A stretch of 64,000 bases of DNA from JARKPK01 sp964631235 (lineage in GTDB: Bacteria > Planctomycetota > Planctomycetia > Pirellulales > Thermoguttaceae), in the NCBI GenBank assembly GCA_964631235.1, contig CAZVZX010000003.1:1-64000 (forward strand), in the 5' to 3' direction. Below, piece by piece: positions 1 through 8,713 of this stretch. The notes beneath the pieces were generated by a model. That model searched no databases, was not told the DNA's origin, and saw only the letters and a program-made list of their open reading frames with translations. A program made the position numbers and the translations under genes. The first letter of the stretch is position 1; the number at the start of each line of letters is the position of its first letter.

Positions 1-134
1 ACCCCTTTTTACCCAACTCCCCCACTGTCGCGCCACAGGATTTCAGCCGCACCCCGTTTCTTCCGTAGCCGCTGCCCCGAGAACGTTTGGGGCATGATCT
101 CCGCCGGCCCGGCCGACCGGAGCCGACGGGAGAA

Positions 135-1487
135 TCAATAGTCTGATACTTTGGCCGCAGCGATCAGGTCGATGAACTCGCGATTGGATTTGAACTTGGC
201 GAGTTTGGCGGTCAACTGCTCCATTGCGTCGGTGGGATTCATCGACGACAGGGTTCGGCGAAGCATCGTAATCGCATGCAGCCACTCGGGCGGCAAGAGC
301 TTCTCTTCGCGCCGCGTGCCCGACTGCGAGATGTCGATCGCCGGCCAAACGCGACGGTCGGCCAGCTTGCGATCGAGCACCAACTCCATGTTGCCCGTGC
401 CCTTGAACTCTTGGAAGATCAGCTCATCCATCCGGCTGCCGGTATCAATCAGGGCTGTGCCTACGATGGTGAGCGACCCGCCTTCTTCAAAGAGTCGCGC
501 GGTCGCAAAGAGCTTCTTGGGGATATCCATCGCTTTGATGTCCACCCCGCCCGTCATCGTGCGGCCGGTGTTTCCCACCCATTTGTTGAAGGCTCGGGCC
601 AAACGGGTAATCGAATCGAGCAGCAAGACGACGTCTTTGCCCATTTCCGCCAATCGTTTGCAGCGCTCGACGACGAGTTGGGAGAGCCGCACATGGCTTT
701 CGATGTCGCGATCCAGGCTGCTGGCGACTACCTCGCCGTTGACGGCCCGAATCATGTCGGTCACCTCTTCCGGCCGCTCGTCGATTAGCAGCACAATCAG
801 CTTGATGTCGGGATAGTTCGTCGAGATCCCCTGACTGATGTGTTGCAACAAGATCGTTTTGCCGGTTCGCGGCGGAGCGACGACCAGGGCACGTTGCCCC
901 TTGCCCAGCGGCGTGAGCAGGTCCATCACACGCGTCGTGAGCGGTTCGGGCCCGGTTTCCAATCGCAGCCAGAACTCGGGGTTGATCGGCGTCTTGGCAT
1001 CGAAGGCCTTAACTTCTTTGTATTGTTCGGGCGGCATGCCATCGACATCGAACAACTCGCGGAGGCGGGGACCCTGATTCCGACGAGCGGGTTGCACCAT
1101 TCCCGAAAGATAAACACCTTCGCGAAGGCCGAACTTCTCGATCATGCTGCCCGGCACGAACGGGTCGGTCATCTCGCGCATATAGTTGTTCTTCGGATTG
1201 CGCAGAAACCCGTAGCCGTTCGGATGAAGCTCGAGCACGCCGCCGCCTTCCACCAGCGGACCGATGTCCGCCGAATCGGCTTCCCCGTTGCGGGCTTGGT
1301 CGCCTTGGTTCGGCGCCGGCCGCGGCCGATTGCTGCTGTTGCGGTTCGAAGAACCTTCATTCCGTCCGTACGGGCGGCTCCGTTTTCGCTTTCCCATATC
1401 TCGCACGGTTTCAACCCCCTGATCAGATGCCCTGCGCTTGCGCGGGCCTATCGTCCGTCGTTGGTTTCTGTCTCGCGACTGGCTCAT
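135..1487 (-). CDS. rho: Transcription termination factor Rho
   Basis: Hexameric RNA-dependent ATPase that ends untranslated transcripts. From the chosen ATG the product is about 450 aa. An Arg/Asn/Pro-rich basic linker (about residues 30-65) leads to the RNA-binding cold-shock-like domain, with GVLELHPNGYGFLRNPKNNY and the usual GSMIEKFGLREG region. The RecA-type ATPase core follows, with Walker A APPRTGKT, the VLLIDERPEEVTDM stretch, the VVLLLDSITRLARA Walker B region and the DTGSRMDELIFQEFKGTGNMEL region, all typical of Rho. The reading frame extends 10 codons upstream (to 1517), but MSQSRD is the more usual N-terminus. The charged N-terminal insertion is common in high-GC and planctomycete Rho proteins. 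It stands alone on the minus strand with no recognisable terminator in the 134 bases downstream. Family assignment is secure; only the start is uncertain. Confidence 0.97.
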   Translation of the reverse strand: MSQSRDRNQRRTIGPRKRRASDQGVETVRDMGKRKRSRPYGRNEGSSNRNSSNRPRPAPNQGDQARNGEADSADIGPLVEGGGVLELHPNGYGFLRNPKNNYMREMTDPFVPGSMIEKFGLREGVYLSGMVQPARRNQGPRLRELFDVDGMPPEQYKEVKAFDAKTPINPEFWLRLETGPEPLTTRVMDLLTPLGKGQRALVVAPPRTGKTILLQHISQGISTNYPDIKLIVLLIDERPEEVTDMIRAVNGEVVASSLDRDIESHVRLSQLVVERCKRLAEMGKDVVLLLDSITRLARAFNKWVGNTGRTMTGGVDIKAMDIPKKLFATARLFEEGGSLTIVGTALIDTGSRMDELIFQEFKGTGNMELVLDRKLADRRVWPAIDISQSGTRREEKLLPPEWLHAITMLRRTLSSMNPTDAMEQLTAKLAKFKSNREFIDLIAAAKVSDY

Positions 1488-1517
1488 CGATTTCTGCTCC
1501 GACGCGAGATCCAGCAA

Positions 1518-2990
1518 CGGTAAACTCGCATGATGTTCCTCAAGACGAAAATGCGACGAGGCGATTATCGCTTGAGGGTAAAAGGCATTCTCGTCCGCAA
1601 CATTCCGTTCGAAACGCTCTTGCTTTACCTCGAACGCGCAACATCAGGCCGGGATCGAACTCCCGGTGAGACGCAGGCAACCACCTAAGTCGCCGCGCCG
1701 GCCGTTACGCGTGTTTCGATCGTTCGTCGAGGCCGAGCGGCCGGTTCGGCCGAGGGCAACACGCTCTCAAAACAAGGCCGAGCCCTCAGCGCCTTTGTGC
1801 GGCCGCTTCGTGCATCGCCCGGCATGCCAAACCCCGGAAGGCATGCTGCCGACACAAATAGCGCCGAGGTGCGATCGTTCCAAGCGAGCTGAGGTCGCCG
1901 GCAGTCGCCGAGGGTGGGCGCACGGCCTGCCTTCACGGGTTGACGCTCGGCGGTTCTACAGCCGCACGTCGCCGCGGGGGGCAATCGCCCCAAAGCGCAA
2001 ACGTTGATTCCTTGACAACTGCCGATCGAACCACGTTATGGGTTGACCGTTTCGAACTCCATTTCGATCGCGCCGATTGAAAACACAATCGTCCGCGAGG
2101 CATTCGATACGCGAACTACCGCTTCCGCCTGAGCCAATTCCGACGCATCAGCACGATTCGGCAGGCATCCGATACCGCGGCAATTCAGCCAGACGCACTC
2201 TGCCCTATCACGGAAATCAGCGAAGTAATTGAGTGAAACGCGTTGCCGGCCGCAATGCGGCTTAACCGCGCACAGCTCTGGCGGATAACGTCGCTGCGAT
2301 CCTCGACTGCGAGGAAAAGGCCGCCGAACCCAGCGTCCGCGACAAATACCGCGGTCACTCTCAGGCCTTGTGCAACATCTCCCGTCCGAATCATGCTCGG
2401 ACAGCCGCAGGAGCGCACAGCGTGAATCGTGAAAGCACGACCTATGCTTCGAGCCGAACCCGTTGGAGACGCAACGCAGAAGGCCGCCAAAATAAGCATC
2501 GGCCCGGCGATTCTCCGACCCGCAAGGCTGCCGAATCGGCCGACAGCGACCATCGATCGGAGCGATGAATCAAACTTCTAATGGATTTATACCTTGGACT
2601 TGTATGCTTTTCAAGAGGGAATCATCCTTGTCGGGCCATATTCCGCGAGATTTTTATCCCCGGGCGGAAACGGGGCAGGGGAATCCGGTGATCAAGGCCG
2701 GCTTCGCGGCAGCCTGCCGGGTGGCTTTGGCAGGTGAATTTGTTGAGCGGCTGTTGCCTACCGGGTAGAATCGGCATGTTCGCCGATCGATCTCCAGCAA
2801 TCGTTCGGCAATCGTTCGCGTGGTCGAAATAGCGGTTTGTTGGTGGGAATCACCGATCTGGAACACGATCGTCATGGATTCGTTCACCCCAACGAGCGAA
2901 AATGCCGTACGCGGTCAAAGCGAAGCGTTGTGCGGCGATCATGCGCGAACCGCTTTTGGTTCTTCCCGGACACATTTAGGAGGCCTTCCC
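1518..2990. other. Long stretch without a convincing gene
   Basis: About 1.5 kb between rho and the Gfo/Idh/MocA gene. Several open frames exist, for example 2185-2553 minus (122 codons, one hydrophobic stretch), but none has a recognisable domain, a good ribosome binding site or a coherent composition. A short hairpin at about 1649-1666 resembles a tRNA T-arm but lacks the rest of a tRNA. The part near 2991 should hold the promoter of the oxidoreductase. I see no rRNA, tRNA or mobile element. Confidence 0.5.
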
Positions 2991-4283
2991 ATGAAGATCT
3001 CGCGCCGTGGATTCTTGGGCTCATCGTCTTCGGTTGCCGTGGCATGGGCTGCGCCGGCTGTATTGGGCGCTGAAAAGGCGAAGAAATATCGAACGGCTTT
3101 GATTGGTTGCGGATGGTGGGGCGGCAATATCTTGAACTGTGCGATCGAGTCGGGACGATCGGAAGTGGTGGCGTTGTGCGATGTCGATCAAAGACAGTTG
3201 GATCAGCGGGCGGAAAAGGTCGAGCAGGCCACCGGCGCTGCCGCTAAGAAGTATAAAGACTATCGCGAGCTGCTCGACCGCGAAAAGCCGGAGATCGTGA
3301 TCGTCGGCACGCCCGATCACTGGCACGCGCTGATTACCATTGCCGCCGTAAACGCCGGGGCACACGTTTATGTGGAAAAGCCGGTATGCCATACGATCAA
3401 CGAGGGCATTGCCATGGTCCGGGCCGCTCGGGCGGCCGACCGGGTTGTCCAAGTGGGAACCCATCGTCGCGTTTCGCCGCACAATATTTCCGCACGCGAG
3501 TTCATTCGAAGCGGCAAGCTCGGAAAGATTGGCATGGTGCGCGCGTTTGTGCTGTACGGCGGTTCGGCCGGCAAGCCGACGCCTGACAGCGATCCTCCCC
3601 CGGGACTTGACTGGGATTTTTGGTGCGGGCCGGCACCGCTGCGGCCGTTTAATCCGCGGATTCACCCTCGCGGGTTCCGCCAGTTTCTCGACTACGCCAA
3701 CGGGCAATTGGGCGATTGGGGCATCCATTGGCTCGATCAGATTCTCTGGTGCATGGAAGCGACGGCGCCAAAATCGGTGGCTTCTGTTGGCGGGCGGTTC
3801 ATCCGCGAAGACAACACCGACGCACCGGACACGCAGATCGCCACATTCCAGTTCGACGATTTTGCCGTGTCGTGGGAACATCGCTTCTACGCCGGCAATT
3901 CTGCCGAAAAGCACAACGTGGGTTGCTATTTCTACGGCACCGAGGGCACGCTCCATTTGGGCTGGCAAGACGGATGGACCTTCTACCCGGCGTCCGCGTC
4001 GAAACCAACGCTGCACGAAGACGCTCGACTCAACCAGCCCGACGGCCAGAATATCGCCGAGCTGTGGGCCGATTTGATCGAATCGATCGAAAAGCGAAAA
4101 CGCCCGGTGTGCGATATCGAACTGGGACATCGCTCGACGACGATGAGCCTTCTGGGCATGCTGGCGCTGAAGATCGGTCGCAGCGTCACTTGGGATGGGC
4201 AGAAAGAAACGATCGTCAACGACCCGCAGGCGGCTGAATTGTTGAAGCGGCCGTATCGCGCGCCCTGGGTCTATCCCACCTGA
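2991..4283 (+). CDS. Gfo/Idh/MocA family oxidoreductase, Tat-exported
   Basis: NAD(P)-dependent sugar or cyclitol dehydrogenase family protein, about 430 aa. The start at 2991 is chosen because AGGAGG lies 6-7 bases upstream and because it begins a twin-arginine leader (MKISRRGFLGSSSS, then a hydrophobic stretch ending AAPAVLGA). The Rossmann fold opens with RTALIGCGWWGGNIL, followed by ALCDVD, IVIVGTPDHWHALI and the EKPVCHTINEG motif (usual EKP lysine, about residues 130-136). The C-terminal domain has GDWGIHWLDQILWCME, a typical catalytic-histidine region of this family. In planctomycetes, exported paralogues of this family are very numerous and often act in glycan or cyclitol catabolism. 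No partner gene is adjacent, so the substrate cannot be told. The longer frame from 2820 is rejected because it buries the ribosome binding site and leader. Confidence 0.93.
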   Translation: MKISRRGFLGSSSSVAVAWAAPAVLGAEKAKKYRTALIGCGWWGGNILNCAIESGRSEVVALCDVDQRQLDQRAEKVEQATGAAAKKYKDYRELLDREKPEIVIVGTPDHWHALITIAAVNAGAHVYVEKPVCHTINEGIAMVRAARAADRVVQVGTHRRVSPHNISAREFIRSGKLGKIGMVRAFVLYGGSAGKPTPDSDPPPGLDWDFWCGPAPLRPFNPRIHPRGFRQFLDYANGQLGDWGIHWLDQILWCMEATAPKSVASVGGRFIREDNTDAPDTQIATFQFDDFAVSWEHRFYAGNSAEKHNVGCYFYGTEGTLHLGWQDGWTFYPASASKPTLHEDARLNQPDGQNIAELWADLIESIEKRKRPVCDIELGHRSTTMSLLGMLALKIGRSVTWDGQKETIVNDPQAAELLKRPYRAPWVYPT

Positions 4284-4631
4284 GCCGGTGCCGATGGAAC
4301 TGCGCAAAACGAAAAGCGGCGCGAGCGAACGTAACAGATACTCAGCGGGTCCGCTCTGCTGTCGTCTGCGTTCCGACGGATTTGAGACGATCGGCCGCGA
4401 CTGAGCGACCCGCGCCGGCTCAACATTTTGCGTTTCGGGCGGCTTACGTTTCGGTTGCCGGCAGAGAGCGGATCGAGGTTGAAGGTCAAAAAACAAAACG
4501 GCTCGCCTCAGCGTTGGCCGAGCGCGAGCCGTTATTGACGTACTTCGGCAGCCTGCGGGCCGCCAGCTTGATGCCGAGGGCGACCGCCCGTCCGATCACT
4601 CGATCGGATCTTTGCTTGTGCCGATCGGCGA

Positions 4632-5501
4632 TTAGTTCGTCGCCAGGCTTCCCGTCGTCAGGTTGTGGAACGAGAAGGCCACTGTGTTGCGGGCACCTGC
4701 GGTAAGAACGACCGTCCGCACTTCGTCATACACTTGGCCGTCGCGGACGACCTCGGCTTTGATTTCGTACTTGTAGCTCAAGCCGGGCTGGAGGCCGTAG
4801 GAAACATATTGCCGCTTCGTTCCGGTGCTCTTGGTGAGATGGCCGTTCACCGTCACCTTCGCGTCGGCCGGCACGTAAATCGTCAGCAAGCCGCTGTCCG
4901 CCGGGCTGGGCGCCGGGCTGTAGAACGAACCGGTGCCAAGCGGCGGAGCGAACGGCGACGTCGGAGCGGCCGGCGGGGTCAACGGCGGATTGGTGGGTGT
5001 CAGGCCAGCCGGCGGCGCTAGCGGTGCGGTCGAGGGCGCAGATGTCGGAGGACTCGGCGCGGCCGGGGTGTCCGCCGGAGTCGGAGTCATCGGCGTCGGC
5101 GAAGGCTCAGTCGGCGCCGGCTGCGACGGTTGGGCAGGGGTGGGCTGTTGCTGAGCGCTGGGCGCCGTGACCACAACGCCATCGCCGCAGCAGCTTGAAG
5201 TGTAGCCGGCATACCCGCCATAGTAGTAGTACACATTTCCCGCCCAGTAGTAGCGGTAGGGTCCGAGCAATAAACGGCGCACCGGGCCGGGCCGAACCCC
5301 AACGTACCATGCGCTACCGTAATAGCCGTCGCAGCAAGTCGGTGTGTAGCACGAGTAGTATGTTGGGTAATAGCAACACGACGTGTAGCACGCCGGGGCA
5401 CATCCGCGCCACCACCAACAAGCATTCGCGTCGGTCGTTGCGGCCGATACCAACAGGGCGGCTATCGCCCCCACAAGCAACACGCGTTTCATTGAGAACA
5501 T
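4632..5501 (-). CDS. TIGR03000 domain protein, Cys/Tyr/Pro-rich, secreted
   Basis: Exported protein of about 289 aa. The ATG at 5501 has GGGAG eight bases upstream; a second ATG lies nine bases further in. A signal peptide (MKRVLLVGAIAALLVSAATTDANA) leads to a strikingly Cys, Tyr, Trp and Gly-rich segment (CCYYPTYYSCYTPTCC and more). A roughly 90-residue Pro/Ala/Thr/Ser linker follows, then a C-terminal domain (LLTIYVPADAKVTVNG to TVVLTAGARNTVAF) that matches the planctomycete family TIGR03000. The function of that family is not established; the Cys-rich part suggests a disulfide-linked or cell-surface role, which is inference. Upstream bases to about 5770 hold no other gene. Confidence 0.88.
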   Translation of the reverse strand: MFSMKRVLLVGAIAALLVSAATTDANACWWWRGCAPACYTSCCYYPTYYSCYTPTCCDGYYGSAWYVGVRPGPVRRLLLGPYRYYWAGNVYYYYGGYAGYTSSCCGDGVVVTAPSAQQQPTPAQPSQPAPTEPSPTPMTPTPADTPAAPSPPTSAPSTAPLAPPAGLTPTNPPLTPPAAPTSPFAPPLGTGSFYSPAPSPADSGLLTIYVPADAKVTVNGHLTKSTGTKRQYVSYGLQPGLSYKYEIKAEVVRDGQVYDEVRTVVLTAGARNTVAFSFHNLTTGSLATN

Positions 5502-5772
5502 CTGCGTCGCTCCCTTTTCTTCAGGCCTTGAAAGCACGACAATGCTGTACGACTCTTCTGGTTGCGGCCCGTTTGCAAGAAACGGTCTCTCGCGGCGACA
5601 CGTCTGCGATACCGCACACGGGCAACCACTAAGCTAGCATAGCACGTTGAGCTTGAGAATCAAGAAGGTTAGGCGGTTCGGGCGTTTTTTGATGATTGTG
5701 CCGATTGGGCAAGGCCGTTGGTTGCCCCTTTCGGGCGATTTCCGGGTGGTGTAGCGAAACGCGAAGAGGCTC

Positions 5773-7053
5773 ATGGCCGCCGACAAGGGGGGTGATTGCC
5801 CTGGGGGAGGGTCGACGATCGTTAGCCGTATTTTGAGGCAGTGCGGCAGGGCCGTTTACGACTGGGGGCAGAGTGTTTCCTGGTCGGTCGTTGTGCCTGC
5901 GGTTTTTCTGACGGTGATCGGTTGCGCGGCCATTGCGAGGGCGGCCGAGTTCTCGGACAACCCGGAATGGTTCAGCCGGTTTGCGCGGCAACAGGCGCTT
6001 TTCGGGGCAGGCGGGTTTGCGTTGCTGCTGGGATTGAGCTCGAAGGATTACCGTTGGGCCTCGCGCTGGGCATACGGGCTGTTGGTTTTGTCTCTCGTGT
6101 TGCTCTGTTTGGTCTTTCTTTTTCCGCCGATCAACAACGCCTACCGCTGGGTGCGCCTTGGGCCAATCGGGTTCCAACCCGCTGAATTAGCGAAGTGGGC
6201 GTTTGTGTGTGCGGTTGCCCGACATGCCGCAGAGGGCGGCGGCTATCGAACGTTGCGGTCGTGTCTCTTGCCGCTTGGGATGTTGGCCGCGTTTGTCGGT
6301 TTGATTCTTTTGGAGCCCGATTTGGGCACTGCCGCGGTTTTTGTTCCCGTCGTGCTATTGATGCTTTTCGTCGGCGGTGCCCCAGTGCGTGCGCTGTTGG
6401 CCTTCATCGCGGTTGGTGCGGCATGTGTGCCGTTGCTGTGGGCGACAATGAGCGCGGAACAGCGGTCGCGAGTCGGTGCGGTCTTTGAACGCATCGACCC
6501 GAATAAACCGCCGTCGGACAAGAATTACCAGCTCTATCAAGCCAGGCGCGTGATGTCGCTAGGAGGCTTCTGGGGAACCGCTGTGACCGGCGAACCGGTG
6601 GATGAACCAGCCGCTTATCGTCTTCCCGAGGCGCATAATGATTTCGTGTTCTGCGTGGTCGTCGAGCGCTGGGGCGTTGTCGGCGGCGGGATCGTGCTGC
6701 TGCTGCACGCCGTGTTGGCTTGGCGCTGTTTGACCGTGGCGCGCAGGTGCGGCGATCCCTTCGGTCGCTTGTTCGTCGTTGGCTGGACATCGTTCATTGC
6801 CGTGCAAACGGCGGTCAACGTGGGCATGACTGCCGGCGTGCTGCCGATCACGGGACTTCCGCTGCCCTTGCTGAGTTATGGGGGGTCGGCGCTGGCGACC
6901 CAAGCTATCGCTATCGGGTTGATCCTGAGCATTGGGCGACGAACAGACTACGAGTTCGGGCCCGAGCCGTTTCGCCATTCGGACCCAAGTGTTTCTCCGC
7001 CGGCGATGAAATCGAGAATCACCGGCCCGATCAGTGCCCGGCCGGACTCTTGA
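5773..7053 (+). CDS. FtsW/RodA/SpoVE family protein (SEDS)
   Basis: Polytopic membrane protein of the shape, elongation, division and sporulation family, 426 aa, with about ten hydrophobic segments. SEDS proteins polymerise lipid II into peptidoglycan glycan strands together with a class B PBP. The diagnostic signatures are present: NDFVFCVVVERWGVVGG near residue 290 and ITGLPLPLLSYGGSAL near residue 360. The N-terminus has a hydrophilic lead of about 35 residues. A GAGG lies just before the ATG. Planctomycetes lack FtsZ but many keep peptidoglycan synthesis, so this gene supports a wall-containing planctomycete. RodA versus FtsW cannot be settled by eye. No penicillin-binding protein or mre gene is adjacent. 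Convergent with the PCMT gene that ends 90 bases downstream. Confidence 0.92.
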   Translation: MAADKGGDCPGGGSTIVSRILRQCGRAVYDWGQSVSWSVVVPAVFLTVIGCAAIARAAEFSDNPEWFSRFARQQALFGAGGFALLLGLSSKDYRWASRWAYGLLVLSLVLLCLVFLFPPINNAYRWVRLGPIGFQPAELAKWAFVCAVARHAAEGGGYRTLRSCLLPLGMLAAFVGLILLEPDLGTAAVFVPVVLLMLFVGGAPVRALLAFIAVGAACVPLLWATMSAEQRSRVGAVFERIDPNKPPSDKNYQLYQARRVMSLGGFWGTAVTGEPVDEPAAYRLPEAHNDFVFCVVVERWGVVGGGIVLLLHAVLAWRCLTVARRCGDPFGRLFVVGWTSFIAVQTAVNVGMTAGVLPITGLPLPLLSYGGSALATQAIAIGLILSIGRRTDYEFGPEPFRHSDPSVSPPAMKSRITGPISARPDS

Positions 7054-7143
7054 TTATGAGCATGCTCAAACCGTTGCGGCCGCGGGCAAGCGGTTTCTCG
7101 GCAAGGCTGTTGCATCTTCGGGGCAGGAGGGGCTCCGGTTCGC

Positions 7144-8373
7144 TTATCGCTTGGCGACCGGCTGCAACGAAAGATCGTCGTACGACAGTTCGCCCGTGCA
7201 ACCGAATAGTCCGAGGCGGATGATCGCTTCCCGGGCTTTCAGCGGAACCTCAATCCGCGCGGTCTTGCGTTCCCAGGGGAATGTGCCTTGCCAGGGACCG
7301 ACGGCGCCCTGACCGAGCGTGGCTCGCTGTTCGTCGTAAAACGTGATGACCAGTGACGGCCATTGACGCGAACCGGGCTCGGGAAGCACGTTCCGCCCGC
7401 GTACACGAAACGACACCTCGATGGCCGCCACCTTGCGTCCGTCGATTGCCAAGCCCTGCAACGCATGACTGCCGCGGCCCGGCGTAGCGTTCTCGAACAC
7501 GAGACAGTGTTTTCCTTCGGCGGCATCCTCGTCGGCCACTCGGGCCTGACGCAGATAGTACCAACCGGCGGGCATCGGCGGCTCGCCGAAGGTCTCCTCG
7601 AAATTGCCGTTGACGAGACTCGGTGAGGCCGGATCGGGCTGCACTTGGCGTTTTGCCTCGGCCGCGCCCGTCATCGGCACGAACAAGGTCGGCTGCAATG
7701 CCTCGCGCTGCAATACTCCCTGCGACTTCTTGAGAACATACAGCGTTTGTTGATACCGCTGCCCGACCGGAATCACCATTCGGCCGCCCTCTTTAAGTTG
7801 ATCGACAAGCGGCTGCGGCACGTCTTCAGGCGAGCAGGTGACGATGATCTTGTCGAAGGGGGCGTGTTCAGGCCAACCGAGAAAACCATCGCCGATGCGA
7901 GTGAACACGTTTCGATAGCCCAGCCGTTTCAGCGTTCGTGCGGCATTCTGTCCCAATTGCGGGACGATCTCGATCGTGTACACCTCGGAAACGAGCGGGC
8001 TCAACACGGCCGCCTGATAGCCGCTGCCGGTGCCGATTTCCAGAACGCGATCGGTCGGCTGCGGATCGAGCGCCTCGGTCATGTACGCGACGATAAAGGG
8101 CGACGAGATGGTTTGGCCTTCGCCAATCGGCAAGGCCATGTCGAAGTAGGCATTCTTTCGGTGGGGCAATGGCACGAACTCGTGGCGCGGCGTTTCTCGC
8201 ATGGATCGCAAGACCCGCTCGTTTTTCACGCCCGCGCCGGCCACTTCCTCATCCACCATCCGTTGCCGCGCTTGCTGGAACGCGGCGGCCGACTGGGCCG
8301 GTGCCGAAGGCGGGGCGAGGGCGCCAACGGCCCAACAAAAGCAACTCAGGGCAACCGCATCGACAATGCGCAT
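7144..8373 (-). CDS. Secreted protein-L-isoaspartate O-methyltransferase with C-terminal jelly-roll-like domain
   Basis: Repairs isoaspartyl residues by SAM-dependent methylation. It begins with a signal peptide (ALSCFCWAVGALAPPSAPAQS), so the enzyme is predicted outside the cytoplasm. The PCMT domain spans about residues 30-235, with RHEFVP, GEGQTISSPFIVAYMTE and the SAM motif LEIGTGSGYQAAVLS (about 111-125). A second domain of about 160 residues follows (LVNGNFEETFG to LSYDDLSLQPV), which reads like a carbohydrate-binding beta-sandwich of the CBM4/9 or CBM11 kind; that name is an inference. At 409 aa it is nearly twice the usual PCMT length. GGGGAAG precedes the ATG. How SAM would be supplied outside the cytoplasm is unclear. 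Confidence 0.92.
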   Translation of the reverse strand: MRIVDAVALSCFCWAVGALAPPSAPAQSAAAFQQARQRMVDEEVAGAGVKNERVLRSMRETPRHEFVPLPHRKNAYFDMALPIGEGQTISSPFIVAYMTEALDPQPTDRVLEIGTGSGYQAAVLSPLVSEVYTIEIVPQLGQNAARTLKRLGYRNVFTRIGDGFLGWPEHAPFDKIIVTCSPEDVPQPLVDQLKEGGRMVIPVGQRYQQTLYVLKKSQGVLQREALQPTLFVPMTGAAEAKRQVQPDPASPSLVNGNFEETFGEPPMPAGWYYLRQARVADEDAAEGKHCLVFENATPGRGSHALQGLAIDGRKVAAIEVSFRVRGRNVLPEPGSRQWPSLVITFYDEQRATLGQGAVGPWQGTFPWERKTARIEVPLKAREAIIRLGLFGCTGELSYDDLSLQPVAKR

Positions 8374-8713
8374 GAGGACTTCCCCAATGATTGACTATGT
8401 GGTCAATTATACCTCATCGCGGGCTGCGGGCGCCAACGTTTCTGCGTACTGCAAACGGGAAGCCGACCGCTGCATCGACCGGGGTTTCTTGTTCTCGCCA
8501 CAAACCTTCCAGCGGCCGAAGGAGGCGGGACGTTGGCCGGGTGATGCAGAGCCGATCGGTTGGCAGCCGTGCCGCATATAGGACGCTTTGTCGGGCGGTC
8601 AGAGGCATCCAGTTGGCGCCGAGATGGCGGAAAGACCGCGGCTGCCTGGACCCGATCTTCCGGTCGCACGCCCAACGCTGCGTGTCGCTTGTGCCTCGCC
8701 CTGAGGGTTGCGA

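Noticed and set aside
1649..1666. tRNA-like T-arm sequence on the minus strand (GGGAGTTCGATCCC)
   Set aside because: The loop and stem lengths do not fit a T-arm, and no D-arm, anticodon arm or acceptor stem surrounds it.
2185..2553. 122-codon minus-strand frame with a hydrophobic stretch
   Set aside because: No family, no ribosome binding site and no neighbour context; too weak to call.
3021..4496. 491-codon open frame opposite the Gfo/Idh/MocA gene
   Set aside because: It is a mirror of a clear coding region in high-GC DNA; the sense product has complete family motifs.
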